64,000 nt of DNA from Oleiagrimonas sp. C23AA (GTDB lineage Bacteria > Pseudomonadota > Gammaproteobacteria > Xanthomonadales > Rhodanobacteraceae), in contig NZ_JAARLY010000004.1 in the NCBI RefSeq assembly GCF_011759385.1, positions 124,001-188,000 of the forward strand, written 5' to 3'. The position numbers were made by a program, and so were the translations under genes. Below are positions 26,942-36,301 of the stretch, in pieces. Within the stretch, counting starts at the first letter, position 1; every line of letters starts with the position of its first letter. The notes below the pieces were generated by a model. It saw only the letters and a list, made by a program, of their open reading frames with translations. It did no database searches and was not told the DNA's origin.

Positions 26942-27643
26942 TCAGGTCGAACAGCTGCTCGACGCCGCGCTGCAGGCGGCCGAGGTCGCGGCACTGGTGG
27001 CGGCGACGCTGGCGGCCATGATCGCCACCATCACCGCGGCCTGTTCGGCCTGCATCACCGCCTGGGTGACGCCGTCGCCCAGTGGTGAGCGCTCAAATTC
27101 ATCCAGGCGCTGTTTCAGGCGTTTGCGTTCGGCGCGGCCATAAAGCGCATCGCTGACACGGCTGGCCGCGGCCAGTTGCGCCAGCGCGCGGGTGCGGGTA
27201 TCGGCTTCGGCGCCATGCAGCAGCACCGCGTCCAGGCGCTGGCGGATATCGTGCTCGACGCGGCCGTCGCGTTCCGGATGCACGGTCTGGTGAAAGATCA
27301 AAAGGATGCGCCGCTCGTGTTTTTTCAGCGTGCCGCGCGCCACCAGCCGCTGCAGCAGGCGCCCGCGCAGCGGCTTGAGCCGCCCCGGCAGTTTCGTTAC
27401 CCAGTAGGCCACCTTCTTGCCGGGCTTGGCACGCACCAGCGCCAGCGTGTCATCGAGCAGCGCATCGCCGCTGTCGGCACCGGTGGCGACCAGGGCGTTG
27501 TCTTCGATGCCCAGGCGCCCCTCAAGGGTCAGCTCCAGCAGCAGGGCGCCGGCCAGGCCGTAATCGAGCCCGATGCTGGCGGACGAGTGCACCGTGCCGC
27601 GCTCGTCATCGAGCGCCAGCAGCAGAAGTTCTTCGGCAAGCAT
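26942..27643 (-). CDS. GPP34 (GOLPH3/Vps74-like) family protein
   Basis: A 233-residue protein with the GPP34 pattern at the N-terminus: LAEELLLLALDDERGTVHSSASIGLDYGLAGALLLELTLEGRLGIED. The rest includes WVTKLPGRLKPLRGRLLQRLVARGTLKKHERRILLIFHQTVHPERDG (about 85-130) and a helical end. In eukaryotes this fold binds PtdIns4P and sorts Golgi enzymes; bacterial members have no established role. The C-terminus ends in an unusual Ala/Ser-rich run (about 205-233). No membrane anchor or signal is seen. It has its own start region facing xthA, 80 bp away. Confidence 0.82.
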   Translation of the reverse strand: MLAEELLLLALDDERGTVHSSASIGLDYGLAGALLLELTLEGRLGIEDNALVATGADSGDALLDDTLALVRAKPGKKVAYWVTKLPGRLKPLRGRLLQRLVARGTLKKHERRILLIFHQTVHPERDGRVEHDIRQRLDAVLLHGAEADTRTRALAQLAAASRVSDALYGRAERKRLKQRLDEFERSPLGDGVTQAVMQAEQAAVMVAIMAASVAATSAATSAACSAASSSCST

Positions 27644-27711
27644 GGTGGCTCTCCCCGGCCATCTTCACACCGGTCCAGCATACGCGGCGCCGGCCACCCT
27701 CGCCTATCGCT

Positions 27712-27717
27712 TACAAT
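27712..27717 (+). promoter_or_regulatory. -10-like TACAAT placed 6 bp before the xthA start
   Basis: TACAAT (27712-27717) ends only 6 bases before the xthA ATG, and there is no Shine-Dalgarno. A transcript starting at the usual distance would begin at or beside the ATG. No convincing -35 is visible. Confidence 0.45.
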
Positions 27718-27723
27718 GACTGC

Positions 27724-28491
27724 ATGAAAATTGCTTCCTGGAACGTCAATTCGCTGAAAGTGCGCCTGCCGCATCTGCAGCAGTGGCTGGCCGATGCCGG
27801 CCCGGACATCGTCGCCCTGCAGGAAACCAAGCTGGAGGACGCCAAGTTTCCGGCCGCCGATATCGAGGCCATGGGTTACCACGCGGCCTTTTCCGGCCAG
27901 AAGACCTACAACGGCGTGGCGCTGCTTTCGCGCCAGCCGATGAGTGACGTGGTCACCGATCCGCCGAATCTGACCGATCCACAGCGGCGCATCATCGCCG
28001 CCAGCATCGGTGAGCTGCGCGTGGTCAATCTGTATGTGGTCAACGGCAAGGCCGTGGGCGACGAGAAATACGAGTACAAGCTCGATTGGTTGAAGCGCGT
28101 GCGTGATTTCCTGGAAGCGGAAATCGCCCGGCATCCCAAGCTGATCGTACTGGGCGACTTCAATATCGCGCCGGACGACCGCGATGTGCACGACCCGGAA
28201 GCCTGGCACGAGAAGATCCTGTGTTCCACGCCCGAGCGCGAGGCGCTTCAGGCCATTCTCGACCTGGGCCTGGCCGACAGCTTCCGCCTGTTCAACGACG
28301 AGGCCGGTCACTACAGCTGGTGGGACTACCGCGCCGCCGGTTTCCGCCGCAACCTGGGCCTGCGTATCGATCTGGTGCTGATCAGCCAGGCATTGAAGGA
28401 CGGTGCCCGCGCCGCCACCATCGAACGCGAGCCGCGCACCTGGGAACGCCCTTCCGATCACACGCCTGCGGTTCTGGAGTTCGAGGTTTGA
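27724..28491 (+). CDS. xthA: Exodeoxyribonuclease III (AP endonuclease)
   Basis: Mg-dependent enzyme of base excision repair that cleaves at abasic sites and trims 3' ends. The 255-residue protein has MKIASWNVNSLKVRLPHL, the metal ligand Glu in ALQETKLED, the active-site NLYVVNG and GDFNIAP, the RAAGFRRNLGLRIDLVL region, and the terminal catalytic His in SDHTPAVLEFEV. It matches the XthA rather than the ExoA-short type. Its TGA overlaps the ATG of the UPF0149 gene. The start lies 6 bases after a -10-like TACAAT. Confidence 0.97.
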   Translation: MKIASWNVNSLKVRLPHLQQWLADAGPDIVALQETKLEDAKFPAADIEAMGYHAAFSGQKTYNGVALLSRQPMSDVVTDPPNLTDPQRRIIAASIGELRVVNLYVVNGKAVGDEKYEYKLDWLKRVRDFLEAEIARHPKLIVLGDFNIAPDDRDVHDPEAWHEKILCSTPEREALQAILDLGLADSFRLFNDEAGHYSWWDYRAAGFRRNLGLRIDLVLISQALKDGARAATIEREPRTWERPSDHTPAVLEFEV

Positions 28492-29168
28492 TGAAGACCG
28501 ACTGGCCCACGTCGCTGACCGATGCCGAGCTGGACCAGCTCGATCGTTTCCTGCGTGCTCACGCACGCGACGACGATCTGTTGCTGGACGGCGTGCACGG
28601 CCTGCTCTCGGCCCTTGCGGTGGGTCCCAAGCCGGCGCTGCCCGACGAATGGCTGGCGCTGGTGCTGCATGACCCCTTCAACGATGCCGGAGAGGGTAGC
28701 GAAGTGCTCAGCCTGCTGGCCAAGCTCAACGACTCGATCCTGGCCGAGTTGGGCGTGGATGCCTACGAGCCGATCCTGGGCGAGGTGGATGAAATGGAAG
28801 GCCATATCCTGTCTGCCGCCGGTTGGTGCGAAGGCTTCAGTCGTGGCATCGACATGCGCGCGGCGTTGTGGGAGAACCGTCTGGCCTCCGATGAAGCGCT
28901 GATGGGCCTGCTTGGTCCGATCATGGCGCTGGCGCTGGATGAAGGCGTGCTGGTGTCGGAAACCGAGTTCGAAAAGCTCAGCGAAGAGGAATATGACGCC
29001 TGTCTGGTGCAGGTGCCGCAGGTGCTGGCGCAGGTGGCCCAATACTGGCGTGAGAACGAGCCCAGCGAGGATGAATTCGCCGCCGCCGAAGCCGCCCGTG
29101 AGCAGGCCGAGGCTGCGCTCAAGGCCGACGGCCCGCCGCGCTTTCGCGGCAGCCATTCGCTGCATTGA
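28491..29168 (+). CDS. UPF0149 family protein (YgfB/YecA type)
   Basis: A 225-residue acidic protein: [46 protein letters not shown] is the UPF0149 N-terminal signature, and [17 protein letters not shown] the second. Its role is not established. The C-terminal zinc-binding extension of YecA proteins is absent; the tail is Ala/Glu-rich. It is translationally coupled to xthA (TGATG at 28489-28493) and is followed after 2 bp by the DUF4336 gene, so the three are probably one transcript. Confidence 0.87.
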   Translation: MKTDWPTSLTDAELDQLDRFLRAHARDDDLLLDGVHGLLSALAVGPKPALPDEWLALVLHDPFNDAGEGSEVLSLLAKLNDSILAELGVDAYEPILGEVDEMEGHILSAAGWCEGFSRGIDMRAALWENRLASDEALMGLLGPIMALALDEGVLVSETEFEKLSEEEYDACLVQVPQVLAQVAQYWRENEPSEDEFAAAEAAREQAEAALKADGPPRFRGSHSLH

Positions 29169-29170
29169 TC

Positions 29171-29920
29171 ATGTCCGGCGGCGTTGGCACCTACGCGCCG
29201 CTGGGCACGCTCAAAGCGGTCGCCGAGGATGTCTGGATTGTCGACGGGCCGATCGTGCGCATGCCGTATCTGCTCGGCTCGATTCCGTTTTCCACCCGCA
29301 TGACCGTGATCCGTTTGAGCGATGGTGGCCTGTGGTGCCACTCGCCGGTGCAGCTCGACGCCGGTCTGCGCCAGCAGATCGATGCGCTGGGTCCAGTGCG
29401 CCATCTGATCTCGCCCAACAAGCTGCATTACGCGCACATCGGCGCCTGGCAGCGCGCGTTCCCGGAAGCAATCGCATGGGCCTCACCGGGCGTGCGCGAG
29501 CGCGCCGCCTCGCAGCACATCGATGTCACCTTCCAGTTTGATCTGGGCGCCTCGGCGCCGGCAGCCTGGGCCGGCCAGATCGATCAGCTGGTCTTTGCCG
29601 GCAGTCGTTTCATGGAGGAAGTGGTGTTCTTCCATCGCGCCAGTCGCACCCTGGTGCTCGCCGACCTGATCGAGAACTTCGAGTCGCAGCGGGTCTCGCC
29701 GTGGTGGCGCGCGTTGATGCGCCTGGCCGGTTCAGCCGATCCGGACGGCAAGTTGCCGATCGATCTTCGGCTGACCTTCCTGGGTCGCAAGCGCCGGGCG
29801 CGAGCGTGTCTTGAACGCATGCTGGCCTGGCAGCCCGAGCGCGTATTGCTGGCGCATGGGCGCTGCTATCTGGAAAACGGCACACGCGAGCTGCGTCGCG
29901 CCTTTCGCTGGTTGCGCTGA
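29171..29920 (+). CDS. DUF4336 domain protein, metallo-beta-lactamase-like
   Basis: A 249-residue protein of the DUF4336 group, beta-lactamase-fold proteins with reduced metal motifs: [44 protein letters not shown], then [15 protein letters not shown] and [13 protein letters not shown]. His residues in CHSP, HYAHIG and AHGRC could bind a metal, but the canonical HxHxDH is absent, so catalytic activity is doubtful. ATG 29171 is chosen; an in-frame TTG at 29165 is a weaker alternative. It follows the UPF0149 gene by 2 bp. Confidence 0.78.
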   Translation: MSGGVGTYAPLGTLKAVAEDVWIVDGPIVRMPYLLGSIPFSTRMTVIRLSDGGLWCHSPVQLDAGLRQQIDALGPVRHLISPNKLHYAHIGAWQRAFPEAIAWASPGVRERAASQHIDVTFQFDLGASAPAAWAGQIDQLVFAGSRFMEEVVFFHRASRTLVLADLIENFESQRVSPWWRALMRLAGSADPDGKLPIDLRLTFLGRKRRARACLERMLAWQPERVLLAHGRCYLENGTRELRRAFRWLR

Positions 29921-30029
29921 AACGGCGCGTTGTTGCCCTGGCCGAACAACGTGTTCGGCGCCGGTGGCTTGGCGCGGGCGCCCGGGGGCGGCATATAGGG
30001 GGCATCGTGTTTCTATCGGAGTCACGCTC

Positions 30030-30863
30030 ATGACCTCCCGCACCATCACCCGCCGTGTACGCGGCATGCCTGCCTCGGACGGCGCCGGCGTCAAGCTGCA
30101 CCGTGTGATCGGCCAGCCGCAGCTGGACATGCTCGACCCGTTCCTGATGCTGGACGAGTTTCGTTCCGATCAGGCTGGCGACTACATCGCCGGTTTCCCC
30201 AACCATCCACACCGCGGTTTCGAGACGGTGACCTACATGCTGGCCGGGCGCATGCGCCATGGCGACAACCAGGGCAACAGCGGCCTGCTGGAGCCCGGAT
30301 CGGTGCAGTGGATGACCGCCGGTCGCGGCATCGTGCACTCGGAAATGCCCGAGCAGGAAGATGGCCTGATGTGGGGCTTCCAGTTGTGGGTCAATTTGCC
30401 GGCCAGCGACAAGATGTGCGCGCCGCGCTATCAGGACATCCCCGCGGCCGAGATCCCCGAAGTGCAGCCGGCGCCGGGCGTGACCATGCGCGTGATTGCC
30501 GGTGAGCTCGAAGGTGCCACCGGACCGGTCAGCGCCGTCGCCACGCAGCCGGTGTATCTGGACGTGGCGCTGGCGGCCGGGGCCGAAACCAGCCTGCCGT
30601 TGCCGGCCGGGCACCACGCCTTTGCCTACGTGTTCGATGGCGAGTCGGCGCAGGTGGGCGGTCAGGCGCTGGCTCGCGGCGAACTGGGTGTGCTCGACCA
30701 GGGCGACACGCTGGTGCTGCGCGGTGGCGAGCAGGCCTCGCGGGTGCTGCTGGTGGCCGGTCGCCCGCTCGACGAGCCGGTGGCCAAGTACGGTCCGTTC
30801 GTGATGAACACGCCGCGAGAGATCCAGCAGGCCGTGGCCGATTTTCAGGCCGGGCGTTTCTGA
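30030..30863 (+). CDS. Pirin family protein
   Basis: A 277-residue bicupin. The N-terminal cupin holds the iron-binding set: NHPHRGFETVTYML (His59/61, Glu) and GRGIVHSEMP (His, Glu). The C-terminal cupin lacks metal ligands, as usual. Bacterial pirins have been linked to quercetin 2,3-dioxygenase activity and to regulation of pyruvate metabolism; the role here is open. It starts MTSRTITRRVRGMP at 30030 after a CGGAG site. It has no close operon partner. Confidence 0.93.
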   Translation: MTSRTITRRVRGMPASDGAGVKLHRVIGQPQLDMLDPFLMLDEFRSDQAGDYIAGFPNHPHRGFETVTYMLAGRMRHGDNQGNSGLLEPGSVQWMTAGRGIVHSEMPEQEDGLMWGFQLWVNLPASDKMCAPRYQDIPAAEIPEVQPAPGVTMRVIAGELEGATGPVSAVATQPVYLDVALAAGAETSLPLPAGHHAFAYVFDGESAQVGGQALARGELGVLDQGDTLVLRGGEQASRVLLVAGRPLDEPVAKYGPFVMNTPREIQQAVADFQAGRF

Positions 30864-30964
30864 AGCGGGGCGCCAAGGCGCTGGGCCGGGTGGTTTTGAT
30901 CGCCGGTTCAGCGCCGCCCCGCGATCATGGTGCGGCATTTCCTTTCAACTTTCAGGAGCCCGGC

Positions 30965-31642
30965 ATGGCCCGTCGCGACAGCGCTTTTTTGTTCGACCTG
31001 GATGGCACCCTGGTCGACAGCGTCTACCAGCACGTGCTGGCCTGGAAGCAGGCCCTTGACGCCGAGGGCATTGAGCTGGCGGTGTGGCGCATCCATCGCA
31101 AGATCGGCATGAGCGGCGGGCTGTTCACCAACATCCTGCTGCGCGAGACCGGCATGGCGATCACCGAGGACCGTATCGAACGCCTGCGCCGCGGGCATGC
31201 CGAGGCCTACGCCCGCTACAGCGATGACATCCGTCCGTTGCCGGGCGCACGCGACTTGCTCGACGCGCTGGACGAGGCCGGCATTGCCTGGGCGGTGGCC
31301 ACCAGTGGGCGCATGGAGACGGCCGCGCACAACCTGCGCGCGCTGGGTGTCGACCCCGAGCGTGTACCGGTGATCACGCGCGACCAGGTGCGTCATGCCA
31401 AGCCCGATCCGGACCTGTTCGTGGCCGCGGCCAGCCGTCTGGACATCGATATCCAGACCGCCCTGGTGGTCGGCGACAGCATCTGGGACATGCTGGCCGC
31501 CACGCGTGCCCGCGCGCTGGGCGTGGGCCTTTTGTGTGGCGGATACGGCCAGGCCGAGCTGCAGCAGGCCGGTGCCTTCCGCGTGTATGAGGACCCGGCC
31601 GATTTGCTGCGCCACATCGACGAGGTCGCCGCGCGCGATTGA
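30965..31642 (+). CDS. HAD-superfamily phosphatase (beta-phosphoglucomutase/Gph-like)
   Basis: A 225-residue HAD hydrolase: motif I FLFDLDGTLVDS (Asp11, Asp13), motif II in WAVATSGR, motif III Lys in RHAKPDPDLF, and motif IV VVGDSIWDML. The helical cap (about 20-90) is of subclass I, acting on small phosphorylated molecules such as sugar phosphates or phosphoglycolate. The exact substrate cannot be read from the sequence. AGGAG at 30954-30958 supports the ATG at 30965. Confidence 0.87.
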   Translation: MARRDSAFLFDLDGTLVDSVYQHVLAWKQALDAEGIELAVWRIHRKIGMSGGLFTNILLRETGMAITEDRIERLRRGHAEAYARYSDDIRPLPGARDLLDALDEAGIAWAVATSGRMETAAHNLRALGVDPERVPVITRDQVRHAKPDPDLFVAAASRLDIDIQTALVVGDSIWDMLAATRARALGVGLLCGGYGQAELQQAGAFRVYEDPADLLRHIDEVAARD

Positions 31643-31723
31643 CCGCTTTAGGCCACGTTTAGCCACATCAAGACGTGGCGCGGCTAGGCTTGGCAGGTTG
31701 CCCTTATCCAGAGCGAGAGATCG

Positions 31724-32053
31724 ATGTTTCGAGCGGCGGTGTGTGTGCTTCCCCTGGCGCTGGCCCTGGCGGCCTGCTCGGCCCCATCCAGCGATCAAAG
31801 CGCGCCGCAGGCGGCACCGGCCAGTGCCGCCAGTGCCAAGGCGCCCGATAGCGCGGCGCTGGGTTCGCCAGCCTGGTATGCCTGGGTCAGCCAGCGGCTG
31901 GATATCGATCCGGGCGACGCTGGCAGCCCGGCGTGGGATCAGGCCGTGCAAAAACAGCTGGGCGAAGAAGCGCCACAGGCCAAGCCCGGTTCGCCGCAGT
32001 GGCAGCAGGCCGTCGATGCGCTGTTGCGCACGCGCAGCGGTAATGGCCAGTAG
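31724..32053 (+). CDS. Small lipoprotein with GSPxW repeats
   Basis: A 109-residue protein: the signal peptide MFRAAVCVLPLALALAAC ends in lipobox LAAC (Cys18), and an Ala/Ser/Gln-rich linker follows (19-46). After this come three imperfect repeats spaced about 23-25 residues: GSPAWYAWV, GSPAWDQAV and GSPQWQQAV. The Trp-centred repeats suggest a small envelope-binding module, but I recognise no family. It converges with the helicase gene on the other strand (19 bp gap). Confidence 0.72.
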   Translation: MFRAAVCVLPLALALAACSAPSSDQSAPQAAPASAASAKAPDSAALGSPAWYAWVSQRLDIDPGDAGSPAWDQAVQKQLGEEAPQAKPGSPQWQQAVDALLRTRSGNGQ

Positions 32054-32072
32054 CTGGGTGATGGCCTGACAG

Positions 32073-35000
32073 TCAGCCGGCGTCGGGCTCCGGCGCCAGC
32101 AGCGCGTCCAGATCGGACTGATCGAAACGCAAGGTGTCGCGGCTGCCGCCGCCTTCCAGCACGGCATCGGCCAGCTCGGCCTTGCGCGCCTTCATCGCTT
32201 CGATGCGCTCTTCCACCGTGCCGGCGGTGATCAGGCGGTACACGAACACCGGCTTGTCCTGACCGATGCGATGCGCGCGGTCGCTGGCTTGCGCCTCGGC
32301 CGCCGGGTTCCACCACGGGTCGTAATGGATCACGGTATCGGCGGCGGTGAGGTTCAGGCCGACGCCCCCGGCCTTCAGGCTGAGCAGGAACACCGGCACC
32401 TCGCCATCCTGGAAGCGGCGCACCGGTTCGGCGCGATCGCGCGTGTCGCCGGTCAGCATGACGTAGGGCAGGCCCTGCGCCTTGAGCGCGTCGGCGATCA
32501 GCTTGAGCATCTCGGTGAACTGGCTGAACACCAGCATGCGTCGGCCTTCGGCCACCAGCGCTGGCAGCATGTCCATCAGCAGTTCGAACTTGGCCGATTC
32601 AGCCACCTGCTGCGCCGATTCCAGCTTGACCAGGCGCGGATCGCAGCAGGCCTGGCGCAGTTTCAGCAAGGCGTCCAGCACCATGATGCCGCTGTGCTCG
32701 AAGCCACGTTCTGCAATCACCTCGCGCAATTCCTCGGTCAGGCTCAGGCGCAGGCTTTCGTACAGCTCACGCTGGCCGCCTTCCATCACCACGCGGCGGG
32801 TGATCTCGGTCTTGGGCGGCAGCTCGGAGGCCACCTCGGCCTTGGTGCGGCGCAGGATGAACGGCGCGATGCGCCGGTTCAGGCGCGCCTGGCAGTCGGC
32901 GTCCTGCTGCTTTTCGATCGGGCCGCGATAGTGACGCCGGAAGGCGGCCTCGTCGCCGAGCAGGCCGGGCACGGCCAGGTCCAGTTGCGACCACAGCTCG
33001 CCCAGATGATTTTCCAGCGGCGTGCCGGACACGCACAGGCGGCGCGGCGCATCCAGGGCCAGCAGCGCGCGGCGTGCCTGCGTGCGCGGGTTCTTCACCT
33101 GCTGCGCCTCGTCCAGCACCACCACGCCGAAGCGATGCGTGCGCAGCACTTCGATATCACGCGGCAGCAGCGCGTAGCTGGTCAGCACAATGTCGTGCGT
33201 GGCGATGTCGTCGAAGGCTTCGCTGCGTTGCGGCCCTTGCAGCACCAGCACACGCAGATCGGGTGTGAAGCGGGCCGCCTCGGCCTGCCAGTTCGGTACC
33301 AGGCTGGTCGGCGCGACCACCAGCGCGGCCTGTTCCAGCTGGCCGGACTGCTGGAGCGTGGCCAGATGCGCCAGCAGCTGCAGGGTCTTGCCCAGGCCCA
33401 TGTCATCGGCCAGCACGCCGCCGACGCCGGCCTCGGCCAGCGCGTTGAGCCAGCGCAGGCCTTCGCGTTGATAACCGCGCAACTGCGCATTGAGCCCGGC
33501 CGGTGGTGTATCGCTGGCCTGCTCGGCGGCCTCGCGCAGGCGGCGCGTAAAGCTGCGCAGCTGCTCGGGGGCACGCAATTTCTTGTCGTCGGGCAGCGCT
33601 TGCGCCAGTTCTTCCAGACGACCGGCCTGGACACGCGGCAGGCGCAACTGCTGGCGCTGGCGTGGCCGCTCCAGGTATTCGGACAGTGGCGCCAGCATGC
33701 GCCGCAGCTGGTTCAGACGCAGTGGCACGCGGCGGCGCTGATCCAGCGGCGCATACCAGACCGCATCCTCGGCCTCGTGCGCGCCGGGCGTCAGGCTGAG
33801 CTGCTGCTCGCCCAGCGCCTGTGCCACCGCCGGCAGCAGGTTGACGCGCTGGCCGTCGACCTCGATGCCCACTTCCAGGTCGAAGCTGTCCTCGTGCGCG
33901 GTGGCATCGCCGTACCAGCTGACCGGTGCCTCGACCACCTCGAACGGGAAGTCGCTGGCGTATTCGATGCTGAACTGCTCGGTCTCCAGGCGCTCACGCA
34001 GGCCAATCCAGCGGCCTGGCGTGTTCACTTCCAGCGCGCCGGCATAGCCTTTGCCCGGGAACATCCAGGCATCGTCGGGCAGTTGGTCGACCATGTCCCA
34101 GGGCAGGCCTTCGGTATCCACCGCCGGGGTCAGGCCAAGGCCTTCCAGGCGCTCCATGCTGGCCAGTTCCTCGGCGCGGCGGCGCTCGATTTCGACCAGT
34201 TTGCCCTCGTGCAGACGCCGAATCAGGGGCTCACCGCCGCGACCGGGCAGGCGTTCGCCGGCATAGTCGAACGACAGTCGCGCATAGGCCACGCGGCGGC
34301 TGGCGCGGGCCGGCGTATCGCGTGCCTCGCCTTCACCGTTGTGGCCGTTGCGGGTGACCCGGCCCAGCGTGTGCAAGGTCAGCACCGGACGCGGTGCCAC
34401 GTCGGCCCGCTCAAGCGCGCCAAACACCTGCGGCGGCGGCAGCGTGTCGCCCAGCGCGCTTGCTTCAAGTGCGCTGGCCAGCGCGGCGCTGTGTTCGGGC
34501 GCCAGTGGCGGCGCATCAAGCAGATGCGCCTGCTCGCGTGAGTGTTCCAGCATGCCGATCTCGGCACGCTCGGCGTCCAGGTACCACAGTGCACCGATCC
34601 GCAGCAGGCGTTGGCCGTGCGGCAGTTGGGCGCTCAGTTGCTGGCTGCCGTCCTCGCGCTGGCGCCATTGCCAGCGCAGCGTCATGGCGTGGCCGCGCGA
34701 CAGCCGCAGGCCGGCGACGCCGCCGAGAAAGCACGGCGCGGTATCGAGCATTTCGGCCAGCAGTGCGTCGCCCATGCTGCCGGCAAGGTGCGCGTAGCTG
34801 CGGTTCTTGCGCGCGCTTTGCGGCAAACCCAGCATGCAGGCGGCCAGGCGCTGTTCCTGCGCCGGCAGGCCAAGGTGCGCCAGACGCCGCGCGTCCAGTG
34901 GCACGGCGCGACCCAGGCGGCCGTGTTCGAGCACGCTCAGCGTGACCGGCGCCACTTCCAGGTGCGCAGCGCCGTTGCCGTCGTCGATAAGGTCGAGGAA

Positions 35001-35150
35001 AAAGCCCAGCGCGCCATGCTCGCCATGCACGCTTTCATGCGTGTGATCGCGTTCGAGCAGGCGCTGCCAGGCACCCGGCAGCGAGCCGCGACGCGGCTGG
35101 GTGGCGTCGCTGGCCGGGGCGTTCTGACGATGGCGTTGGGCGCGCGTCAT
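32073..35150 (-). CDS. SNF2-family DNA/RNA helicase (HepA/RapA-like class)
   Basis: A 1025-residue ATPase. The C-terminal half holds the SNF2 motor: Walker A LADDMGLGKTLQLLAHL (about 575-595), DEAQ box VVLDEAQQVKNP, motif III VSGTPLENHLGELWSQLD, and helicase C with VFLLSLKAGGVGLNLTAADTV and HRIGQDKPVFVYRL (about 955-970). The first about 450 residues form a large family-specific N-terminal region. Such proteins remodel DNA-protein or RNA polymerase complexes; the exact role in this group is unknown. It is monocistronic, convergent with the small lipoprotein gene. Confidence 0.92.
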   Translation of the reverse strand: MTRAQRHRQNAPASDATQPRRGSLPGAWQRLLERDHTHESVHGEHGALGFFLDLIDDGNGAAHLEVAPVTLSVLEHGRLGRAVPLDARRLAHLGLPAQEQRLAACMLGLPQSARKNRSYAHLAGSMGDALLAEMLDTAPCFLGGVAGLRLSRGHAMTLRWQWRQREDGSQQLSAQLPHGQRLLRIGALWYLDAERAEIGMLEHSREQAHLLDAPPLAPEHSAALASALEASALGDTLPPPQVFGALERADVAPRPVLTLHTLGRVTRNGHNGEGEARDTPARASRRVAYARLSFDYAGERLPGRGGEPLIRRLHEGKLVEIERRRAEELASMERLEGLGLTPAVDTEGLPWDMVDQLPDDAWMFPGKGYAGALEVNTPGRWIGLRERLETEQFSIEYASDFPFEVVEAPVSWYGDATAHEDSFDLEVGIEVDGQRVNLLPAVAQALGEQQLSLTPGAHEAEDAVWYAPLDQRRRVPLRLNQLRRMLAPLSEYLERPRQRQQLRLPRVQAGRLEELAQALPDDKKLRAPEQLRSFTRRLREAAEQASDTPPAGLNAQLRGYQREGLRWLNALAEAGVGGVLADDMGLGKTLQLLAHLATLQQSGQLEQAALVVAPTSLVPNWQAEAARFTPDLRVLVLQGPQRSEAFDDIATHDIVLTSYALLPRDIEVLRTHRFGVVVLDEAQQVKNPRTQARRALLALDAPRRLCVSGTPLENHLGELWSQLDLAVPGLLGDEAAFRRHYRGPIEKQQDADCQARLNRRIAPFILRRTKAEVASELPPKTEITRRVVMEGGQRELYESLRLSLTEELREVIAERGFEHSGIMVLDALLKLRQACCDPRLVKLESAQQVAESAKFELLMDMLPALVAEGRRMLVFSQFTEMLKLIADALKAQGLPYVMLTGDTRDRAEPVRRFQDGEVPVFLLSLKAGGVGLNLTAADTVIHYDPWWNPAAEAQASDRAHRIGQDKPVFVYRLITAGTVEERIEAMKARKAELADAVLEGGGSRDTLRFDQSDLDALLAPEPDAG

Positions 35151-35266
35151 GCGTGCGTCTTCGCTCCGGTCGGCAGGACCAAAACGGATAGCTTAGCAGC
35201 ACCTAGCCCGTAGACACGCGAACGGCGCCACAAGGGCGCCGTCGCATCATTCAGCTGGTGGCAGGC

Positions 35267-36295
35267 TCAGTGCCCGAACAGCAGCTCGGGGTACTCGGGC
35301 TTCTGCTCGCGCGACATCAGCATGCGCAAACCTTCATCCGGCGTCACCTCGCCGTGCAGCACGGCATGCACACCCGCGGCGATGGGCAGATCCAGGCCAT
35401 GCTTGTCGGCCAATCGCACCACCTCGTCGGCGGTGACCACGCTTTCGACCACCTGGCCGATTTCACGCACCGCCTCGTCGATCGGCACGCCACGACCCAG
35501 CGCCAGGCCCAGGCGCCGGTTGCGCGACAGATCGCCGGTGCAGGTCAGCACCAGATCGCCCAGACCGGACAGGCCAATCAGCGTTTCCGGGCGTGCGCCC
35601 AGCGCAATGCCCAGCTGCAGGATTTCGTACATGCCGCGGGTAATCAGGCCGGCGCGGGCATTCAAGCCCAGCTCCATGCCATCGGCCACACCGGTGGCCA
35701 CGGCCAGCACATTCTTGACCGCGCCGCCCAGCTCCGCGCCAAGCACATCGCCGCCGGTGTAAGCGCGGAAATTGTCGGCGTGCAGCAGGTTGGCCAGGCG
35801 CTGCGCGAAATCGTCATCGGACGAATGCACGGTCACCGCCGTGGGCAGCCCGGCCACCACCTCGCGTGCAAAGGACGGCCCGGTAACCACCGCCGCCGGT
35901 CGCTCCGGCAGGTGTTCGGCCACTAACTCGTGCAGAAAGCGCCCGGTGCCGGTCTCAAAACCCTTGGTGGCCCAGGACACCGCGCAGCCTGGTTCGAGCA
36001 TCGGCGTGATGGTTTCCAGCAGCGCCGCAAAGGCATGGCTGGGCACCACGATGAGCACGATGTCGGCACCACGCAGCGCGCGCGCCAGATCGGCCTCGTA
36101 TTCAAGCGATTCGGGCAGCTGAAGATCGGGCAGGTAGCGCTTGTTGCGGCCGCTGGTGGCCATCTCCGACAGCGCCTGGGGATCACGACCCCACAGGCGC
36201 GTCGGCGTGCCATTGCGTGCCAGCAGCGCGGCCAGGGCGGTGCCCCAGGAGCCGGCGCCCAGAACGGCGACCTGCGTCGTTGCCTGGCTACGCAT
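35267..36295 (-). CDS. gpsA: Glycerol-3-phosphate dehydrogenase (NAD(P)+)
   Basis: Makes sn-glycerol-3-phosphate from dihydroxyacetone phosphate for phospholipid synthesis, the substrate of PlsB encoded at 56.5 kb. The 342-residue protein starts [22 protein letters not shown] with the dinucleotide motif GAGSWG. The substrate and catalytic region [37 protein letters not shown] contains the catalytic Lys. ATG 36295 is used; an in-frame TTG at 36301 is possible. It lies 6 bp downstream of secB, the secB-gpsA order found in many proteobacteria. Confidence 0.96.
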   Translation of the reverse strand: MRSQATTQVAVLGAGSWGTALAALLARNGTPTRLWGRDPQALSEMATSGRNKRYLPDLQLPESLEYEADLARALRGADIVLIVVPSHAFAALLETITPMLEPGCAVSWATKGFETGTGRFLHELVAEHLPERPAAVVTGPSFAREVVAGLPTAVTVHSSDDDFAQRLANLLHADNFRAYTGGDVLGAELGGAVKNVLAVATGVADGMELGLNARAGLITRGMYEILQLGIALGARPETLIGLSGLGDLVLTCTGDLSRNRRLGLALGRGVPIDEAVREIGQVVESVVTADEVVRLADKHGLDLPIAAGVHAVLHGEVTPDEGLRMLMSREQKPEYPELLFGH

Positions 36296-36301
36296 CGGCA
36301 A

